This document shows, one piece after another, positions 56,897 through 64,000 of a stretch of DNA of 64,000 bases (its first letter is position 1; each line of letters begins with the position of its first letter). The notes beneath the pieces were generated by a model, which saw only the letters and a list, made by a program, of their open reading frames with translations, made no database searches and had not been told where the DNA came from. Source of the stretch: Diphasiastrum complanatum (lineage: Eukaryota; Streptophyta; Lycopodiopsida; Lycopodiales; Lycopodiaceae); NCBI GenBank assembly GCA_029204225.1, contig CM055093.1, positions 29,091,777 through 29,155,776 on the forward strand, read 5' to 3'. Made by a program: the position numbers and the translations under genes.

Positions 56897-57261
56897 ACAT
56901 ACTTGCTATGTATATATCCCCAATTGCTGTCTTAAACTACTTTGCTCAATTTTAAGGAACAAGACGATGAAATGTACAAAACTGTAATAATGGTATAAAA
57001 CCGTAATAATGGTGCTTTCAACAACAGACATAATGAATACCTATTGCATATTATGCCCATTTTCAAATAAATTAAAAAGCAAAAAATGCATGCGGTTTTT
57101 TCAAAGGCAGATTCTGCCTTTCTTTTTCTGCCTGTCTGTGCCCGTCCGTACGGATTCCGTACAGCTGCCACGTGGCACATTTGTGTTGTTCAGTCAAAGT
57201 GAAACCTGCCTATTATGCTTCGTAATGTGCTTCTGAAAAAATTTCAGGTATCCATTACGCA
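56897..57261 (+). other. Likely 3' UTR and downstream sequence
   Basis: AT-rich after the stop. AATAAA-like signals occur near 57066, suitable for polyadenylation. No other gene. Confidence 0.4.
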
Positions 57262-57397
57262 ATGGAAGGAGCCGAGCAAAGGCCATTCTGCCCGGTTCGG
57301 CTTTCCAAAAACATTTAGGCTCGGCCCCTCTGGGCCTCGCCCAAATTTTTTTAAAAATCCTTACCGGGCAGAATGGCTTCTGCCCGGCTCCTTCCAT
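57262..57397 (-). mobile_element. MITE copy downstream of the gene
   Basis: Terminal repeats ATGGAAGGAGCC and GGCTCCTTCCAT, with an interior matching the reverse complement of 56052-56175 plus a short extra segment (CCTCTGGGCCTCGCC). Confidence 0.8.
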
Positions 57398-59012
57398 AAT
57401 ACATAAAAACCTTCACAACTCACCACGTTCATACCACTCACTGTAGCTCATTCTGGTCAGTGAATAGAAGGCTACATAAATATTGCATTTATATTGCTAA
57501 CAAACAGAAAAGATAGTTAGCCATTGATGCCTTCTAAATCTACCTTTGCTAATAAACATCTCTACAAATCTTCTAAACATAAAGACCACGAGAGTAAAGC
57601 TGAATTTTCAAAGTCTTCCATATCCACTACAGAACATAAATCCAACCTAGAAACTACATCCAATATTGCATTTGATCTAAGGTAAAATTATTTTTCCTTT
57701 TTCTTAAGGAAGCGCCTCACACAACATAATTTGTGTATCCCCCTTTTTTTTTAAAAATTTCTTGTATGCACCTTTTGAGGTGCACGTAGAAAAAAAACAA
57801 TTACGGCCAAAAAAAGGAAAAAAAAAAAGTAAATCTTGTTCTCACATCGTAGATGGTCACTACTCGGTCGTTCTACTGTGGGCAAGGTCTTCCGCCTCGA
57901 GCTATCGCCCTCAGCCGAAGACCCTTCCCTGGCGGAACGGCCCTGGATGCTAGGTGCTCATGTTCTTTTTGTATTTTGGAGGTGACTCCAGGAGAGGAAT
58001 CTGCATCGAGATTTCTCTCTCCTTTGGAATCAACCATTCTCTCTCCAATTGTGCATCCACCTTTCTCTCCTCAAGAATTGCCATTCTTTCTCCACCTGAG
58101 CATTCTCTCTCCACCACGCAATCAACATTCTCTCTTCACCCTCACGCCCATCATTACGTCGTGGAACGCCCAAGGGCCTCGGGCCTTCAACCACACTAGT
58201 TGTTGAGGATGAGAACTACATTTTGTCAAAGACTCCATTGCAATCTACACGTTTTCCTCTCAATTTTTGCATTCTATGGTGGAAAGGAGATAGCTTAATC
58301 ATACTTATCCCTAGAACAAAATGTAATTCTTTATATTCTATGACCTTATGGCCCATTATTTGTGTCTACCTCAAGTCTTACATGTATGGATGGTTTAGAT
58401 TGAGTCTGGGGACAATCATTATCTAGGATTCCATGTTGGTGACATGGTGTATTTGTGAGGCTTAAATTTGCAAAAACCATTGAGTCCACGAAAAGCCATG
58501 AATATTTTCTTAAAAAATTGAGCGCGCTTTGACTTTCATAAAGGTTGATCGAGGTCACACACATGCAATTTTCGGTAGCATCGATTATAGTTTACATAAT
58601 GGCAGGGTGACCGAATCAGTGTTGGCAAAAAGCCAACAAATACAAACAACCCAATTGTTGAAATTTATTTTTTATCGCTTCATTTTAGATTTATAGGTAT
58701 TTTATATGGCTCAAAATCAGCTACTAATTTTAGCTATAAATCTTAGGTTTTAAGGTTATATTTTAATCTTTATCGATTCCATAATAAATTTGCGGTTTTT
58801 TATAAGACTAGTTAGAAACTTTTTTACGAGCACTGGACCAAATGGAAAGGTAAGTGGAGAATCACATTCTCCCATACACAATGATGAAAAGTTGTGATTT
58901 CTTGAAACTCTAATTCGCTCTAGTCTTCAGCCCTCGAAATACGTAGCAGTTGTGAGGAGTGATATCGGACACATGGCATCATGTGGTTGATTGAACGAGC
59001 TACTATAGCTAT
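57398..59012. other. Spacer with no recognised gene
   Basis: Frames up to 117 residues occur at 57853-58206, with no known domain. That part (57850-58200) is richer in GC and in CTCTC motifs than its surroundings. Nothing else was identified. Confidence 0.4.
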
Positions 59013-60434
59013 GGGGTGCTTTCCAAAAGCCTTTTCTTGTCTTGGCTTCCAAGTTACGCCATACGTTTTTAACCCATAGGTGAATTATGATGGATGTCAA
59101 GATATTTTCTATCTATAGCTACTATAGCTATGGTATTCATCATCCAAGGGCGGGCTATTTGATGTAGCCACACTCGCTACTCCAGCAGCTCGAGGCTGCT
59201 ACAACAGATAGCCCACCTCTGGATGGCAGATACTTAGTACATAGCCCTCTTTGATGGAATCTCAAGCAAATGAAGCACTCATGGATGGAACTTAAAAAGT
59301 TATGTCATATTATGACATTTGTGGGGCCCACATAAAGTCTTTGGCGCAAGATCTTCCCTCATGACTATTGTGGCTCAATGAGAGAATTCGCCATTAAATC
59401 CTTAATAAATGCCTCTACAAACATTATCTATTCCATAAAGATCTATACTTCTGATAAGTTTTTACCAATTAGATGACTATATTAATAATCACAAATTAGA
59501 TTGCATGAAATGATTTTCATAAAACATCTATTTTTTTTTTTAAATAACTAGAGAAATGAATCTAGGTGGGCAAATCCAATTGAAGCAAGCGACAACCTCA
59601 CACAACATACGGGCCAATACAAAATACCTACATTGAGTGAATGCAAGAAAACATTTTTGATAAACATTTGCTAGGGGTGCTTTCCAAAAGCCTTTTCTTG
59701 TCTTGGCTTCCAAGTTACGCCATACGTTTTTAACCCATAGGTGAATTATGATGGATGTCAAGATATTTTCTATCTATAGCTACTATAGCTATGGTATTCA
59801 TCATCCAAGGGCGGGCTATTTGATGTAGCCACACTCGCTACTCCAGCAGCTCGAGGCTGCTACAACAGGTAGCCCACCTCTGGATGGCAGATACTTAGTA
59901 CATAGCCCTCTTTGATGGAATCTCAAGCAAATGAAGCACTCATGGATGGAACTTAAAAAGTTATGTCATATTATGACATTTGTGGGGCCCACATAAAGTC
60001 TTTGGCGCAAGATCTTCCCTCATGACTATTGTGGCTCAATGAGAGAATTCGCCATTAAATCCTTAATACATGCCTCTACAAACATTATCTATTCCATAAA
60101 GATCTATACTTCTGATAAGTTTTTACCAATTAGATGACTATATTAATAATCACAAATTAGATTGCATGAAATGATTTTCATAAAACATCTGTTTTTTTTT
60201 TAAATAACTAGAGAAATGAATCTAGGTGGGCAAATCCAATTGAAGCAAGCGACAACCTCACACAACATACGGGCCAATACAAAATACCTACATTGAGTGA
60301 ATGCAAGAAAACATTTTTGATAAACATTTGCTAGGGGTGCTTTCCAAAAGCCTTTTCTTGTCTTGGCTTCCAAGTTAGGCCATACGTTTTTAACCCATAG
60401 ATGAATTATGATGGATGTCAAGATATTTTCTATC
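59013..60434. repeat. 660-bp tandem duplication (2.15 copies)
   Basis: Units begin GGGGTGCTTTCCAAAAGCC at 59013, 59674 and 60334 (period 660-661). The first two are almost identical; the third breaks off at about 60434 after TATTTTCTATCT. Confidence 0.95.
59142..59226. repeat. Foldback within tandem unit (unit 1; unit 2 at 59802-59886)
   Basis: CATCCAAGGGCGGGCTATTT and the reverse complement of ATAGCCCACCTCTGGATGG pair imperfectly around a ~35-base loop. It looks like a short MITE or hairpin carried in each unit. Confidence 0.65.
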
Positions 60435-61009
60435 TTCCCAATACATCATATGTTATCATCTTGTTTCAAATGCTTGGAAGAAGTGTTTTGCAACTCCAAA
60501 TGGTTGTATTGTTTGGAGATGAGGCAAAAATCCCTAAAACATTGAACTTCAAAGAGAATGGAAAGATTCTTTCACATAAGAACGATGTCATAGGATGTCC
60601 CAATTCATGCTTGTATTATAGGAAACTTCAATTTGTCCTTCTCATCCTTGTAATGCTTCTCAGTTTTATCAATTCAAAAGATCACATTGTGATGAAATAT
60701 GCATAGGAGCACTGATCCTAATACCCCTTTTCATCTTGGGAGTGCTGAAATCCATAGGCACCTTCCAAGGGTGGAATAATCAAGTAACATAAAAGTTTTG
60801 GTGTCATGGTAGGGGAGAATTTTGAACTAGAAAAACTTGGCACTTTTGTAGACTTTTGTTGTTTTTGGTATTGTTTTTTGTGTTAAGTCTTTTGTTGATG
60901 TTATTTATTTCTATCAATTACAACTGGTTTTAGTTTTTTTGGCCTTTCACCAATGTCTCTTCTTATTATTTTTTGCTTGGTTCTCTGGTTACTAGTTGCT
61001 TGAAACTGC
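60435..61009. other. Unassigned region after the tandem array
   Basis: A plus-strand frame to 60706 gives about 90 residues with a hydrophobic tail (LQFVLLILVMLLSFI) but no recognised domain. It is likely chance. Confidence 0.3.
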
Positions 61010-61543
61010 TCAAAATTGTAATATTTGAGTATAAACATGAGAGAACATAATATTTGCCTTCACACACGTGGCCATGAGCATTCTGTGTGCATGATTTGAA
61101 ATACTCATAGACAAGCATTTTGAAATATTTAAATGAAAGCATTTCAAAGTATTCGTAGACTTGAATCCTTGACAATCACACATTGGGATATTCAAATATG
61201 TTTCAAACTTTGAACTCTCTGGAGAATTACAGCAACCAAACAATAAATGTGAGTGATGACCATTTGCTTGTTTGTCTCCTCCAACTTTCTCCTTTCTTGA
61301 TATGTCTCCACCATAAAACTCCATGAATGAGCCTCCATCTCCATCTTGCCACAAGAAGCCATCAAACCTTGGAAATCCATGAGTAGGTGAGTACATAAAT
61401 GATGCAAATCCAACACCACATGACTCCATAAACCAAGTAGGTTGCACTAGTCCATCTTCAAGATCTACTTGACACAAGAAAATGACCATGAATTCACCAA
61501 AAATTGACAATCTCCAAACATAACCAGTTTCTTTCAAATCCAA
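61010..61543 (-). other. Unidentified 177-residue open frame
   Basis: The frame starts MDLKETGYVWRLSIFGEFMV and is open for 534 bp in AT-rich DNA, rich in aromatic residues, glycine and cysteine (MESCGVGFASFMYSPTHGFP). I recognise no family. It overlaps nothing and ends beside a copia RNase H relic on the other strand. Chance or an anti-sense reading of a decayed element are both possible. Confidence 0.25.
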
Positions 61544-61544
61544 G

Positions 61545-61800
61545 TCCAGTCCATTGGAAGGCCCTCATGAAAGTCATGAAGTATGTCCAAGCTACAAAAC
61601 ACCTCAATATTTGCTATGGAGACAGCCAATCTGCAATATTCTAGAGGGCTACACAGATGCAGATTGGGCAAGAGATATCGACACAAGCATACCGACCTCT
61701 GAATTTGTGTTCCAATCAAGGTGGCATACTGATGTGGCAAGTGTCTTGTTCACTAGGTCTCCCTCTGTACTGAGCTTTACGACACCCGATTTGTTGTCTC
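61545..61800 (+). pseudogene. Copia RNase H fragment
   Basis: The plus strand reads ALMKVMKYVQATKHLNICYG and, after a frame change, GYTDADWARDIDTSIPTSEF. This is the start of copia RNase H with its first catalytic aspartate block. No other parts are nearby. Confidence 0.75.
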
Positions 61801-62396
61801 CTGTAGCCAAAGATATGATCATCTGAAGTTTTGCAATTTTGTGAGCAAAAATTGGTAGAATTTCAAATTGTTGTGATTGCATGCAAGTCATTTTCCTATT
61901 TTGTGGTATTTTGCATGCATGGAATGTCTGCATGTTGATTCTCAGATTAATTTTTACATACATGAGTGGTTTAGATCTGTTTTGAGTGGTTATATGCATG
62001 TACTCTGATTGTTAGATACAAAATTGGGTTTTATAGCTGACAATTTCCGTAGAACTTGATTTTACTGTCGCATGTCTTGCATGCTTGATGGACATTAATG
62101 TAGTAAAATTAAGAATTGAACGGTGAACCGAATTTTCGATTTCGATCGCTTAATAATTGACAGTGATTTTTTGAGAAGTTTTAGAAAATGTAAAATTTAA
62201 AAAAAAAAATTAAAAGTGCAAAAACTCAAAATTTTCAGTTTTTTTCAGTTTCTTGTAATATCTATAAAATTGGCTAAAAATAGTGATTTGACCATGCTGG
62301 AATCAATTTCAGTTTGTTTTTTGGTCAACTGTACTTCACTATGAGTTAATTTGATATTAACTAAATTTAGCAATTTTCAGGATAGATATATCGAGA
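61801..62396. other. Spacer before gypsy gag
   Basis: AT-rich, no gene. It could hold the LTR or leader of the next element, but no primer site or repeat is visible. Confidence 0.4.
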
Positions 62397-63722
62397 TGGC
62401 CGAAGAAACTTCAAATCAAGCCACAAATCCAGGTGCGCCATCTTATATGGTGATTTGTCAACAATTGAGTACGACGCTTAATGATTTGAATAATCGTAAG
62501 CAAATGAGAGATCAGCAAATGGAGGTTTTGTTGAATCAAGTCAAATTGATGTCTTCACCCAATCTCGGTTTCAACCGGAGGTTTATGCGGGGGAGAAGGA
62601 GAAGAAACCTGAAGTCATCGAGGACTAGCTGGCCAAGTGGAGTAGTTACTTCAATCTGCATGGTGTTCCTGATGAGAAGAAAATTGAAAGTGTCGTGATG
62701 TTCTTACGTGGCAAAGCATCATCGTGGTGGCGAGATTTACTGGTGAAGCCAATTACTTGGGATGCGTTTGCAAAAGTTTTTAAAAAAGCTTTCGTAGTTG
62801 TTGATGACGTTGACTACTACTTGAAGTTCATGAACTGCAGAATGGGTACAAAGAGTTTAGACTCTTATATCCATGAATTCATGGACCTATAAAATAGGGT
62901 TCTATCATTCGAAGCAAAGTTGGCACTTTGGTAGTTTGTCCTAGGTTTGTCAGCCGACTATCAGAACGAATGTAGGTGAAATGTGCTTCAAAACCTTGAG
63001 GATGTGTTTCAGATTGTGAAATCATATGATTCCACAGTGGTGGCATCCAGGAAGCAGTTTGCACAAATTCCAGCCACTTTGAAAACCAAGAAAAGTAAGA
63101 AGCGCAGTCCAGACCAAGCAAAATATTTTGATGAATTAGATCAAGCAGCATCGGAACCTAGGAAGTTGAAGAGAAAGATATTTAAGAATTCTATGTCCTA
63201 GGAAAAGGTTAAGAAAGAGAACTTATGTTTCGTTTGTAAGAAGCCTGGACATATGAAGAAATTTTGTCCATAAAGGAAGAAAGTGTCTGCTCATATGATT
63301 GAGATTCTAGGAGGCAATGGTAAGACTTTGAAAATTAACCTGACTGATTGTGAGTGTGAATGTTCTTTTAGTACTACTTCTTCCTTGCCAAAGGACATTT
63401 TTTGTTTAATTGGCACAGTTAAAGATTAAGGAGTGAGTATTTTATTGAAAAGTGGTTCAACTCATAATTTTATTAATTCTCGTCTTGTGCATAAACTCAG
63501 CTTGGAAACTGAAGGCAACAATCATAGATATAAAGTTTATCTAGCTTCAAGAGCAGAGTTGGAGACTTGAAACATAAAAGTCCTGAAGCTCCCAATTTTG
63601 ATGCAAGGACACATAAAATTAGTTAATTTTCATGTTTTAGACCTAGCTCGTACTGATTTAATCTTAGGTTATGAATGGTTATTTAGTAAGTCGCCTTCTC
63701 TGTTAATTGATTTTGAGAAGTA
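62397..63722 (+). pseudogene. Gypsy J gag-protease relic
   Basis: From ATG 62397 (MAEETSNQATNPGAPSYMVI) the gag continues through a frameshift near 62585 into VVMFLRGKASSWWRDLL and DAFAKVFKKAFVVVDDVDYY. It then runs past several stops to a CCHC knuckle, CFVCKKPGHMKKFC, and a retroviral-type protease region (LLKSGSTHNFIN, ARTDLILGYEWLF). The protease active site normally reads DSG; here it is KSG, so the catalytic aspartate is lost. It stops where a copia LTR begins at about 63724. Confidence 0.85.
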
Positions 63723-63723
63723 G

Positions 63724-64000
63724 TAGATTCAAATTTGAATAGTTGGGTACATTGAATCTAGACCCAAAATTAGTAGAGTTAGCATTTTGGTGGGAAAGCC
63801 AAGTGGCCAAATAGGGTTTGGACCTACTATAAAAGGATGTAACTCATGGAGAAAGTATTCTTCTCTCTTCTCTATCTCATTTCATGCTTATACATGGTTC
63901 TCTTGGGTTCTACTATCCATTGGTGCACTATCTTGGTGATTGCTTGCAATTCTAAGTGTAGAATGATCTATATTTGTTATTTTTGATCCACACGTGTAAA
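63724..64000 (+). repeat. LTR B-family copy, 5'-truncated, cut by window end
   Basis: It matches the reverse complement of about 4180-4460 in LTR B from TAGATTCAAATTTGAATAG to CACACGTGT. Roughly the first 170 bp of the LTR are missing at the gypsy junction. The rest runs off the window. Confidence 0.9.

Noticed and set aside
57853-58206. 117-residue frame downstream of the host gene
   Set aside because: No motif, Ser/Pro-rich from CTCTC words, no sign of introns or regulatory signals.

Overview
This window reads as nuclear DNA of a land plant. It holds one intron-containing host gene inside about 57 kb of nested, mostly broken LTR retrotransposons. The evidence is dense Ty1/copia and Ty3/gypsy (chromovirus) sequence, initiator-tRNA-Met primer sites (TGGTATCAGAGC), GT-AG introns and a plant-type glycosyltransferase. 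I cannot name the species. No bacterial operons, rRNA, tRNA or CRISPR array were seen.

Layout. 1-4628: a chimeric minus-strand copia element. 4629-11744: a plus-strand gag-only LTR element with ~950-bp LTRs and a 24-bp tandem repeat in its leader. 12020-16940: two copia pieces meeting tail to tail, then a leader, primer site and LTR. 17250-17560: a scrap of copia integrase. 17710-25454: a nest of a GC-rich, apparently non-coding LTR family ('X'), in which an X element has entered the LTR of another X copy in the opposite orientation (target duplication GTATG). 25455-27534: no recognisable gene. 27535-32540: a copia gag split by a complete non-autonomous element ('L2', 28018-32382, duplication AACCT). 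33074-44391: a chromovirus (duplication CTTTC) that landed in the zinc knuckle of another copia gag and itself carries a copia element and a further copia LTR. 44392-48060: more minus-strand copia remains.

48117-49960 has a short tandem repeat, a MITE-like foldback and promoter-like sequence. 50048-56896 is the host gene: eight exons with compatible phases, predicting a 596-residue type II membrane protein resembling alpha-1,6-fucosyltransferases (GT23-like). Four of its introns carry GA/TC microsatellites, and a pair of inverted MITEs flanks its last exon. 59013-60434 is a 660-bp tandem duplication containing a foldback. 61545-63722 is copia RNase H followed by a decayed gypsy gag-protease. 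The window ends in a truncated LTR of the family seen at 3979-4628, in the opposite orientation.

The transposon parts do not work as a pathway; they are layers of insertion. Two insertions have matching flanking duplications and a host reading frame that resumes across them, and a third has matching duplications inside an interrupted LTR, so the relative order can be read. The only gene likely to serve the plant is the glycosyltransferase.
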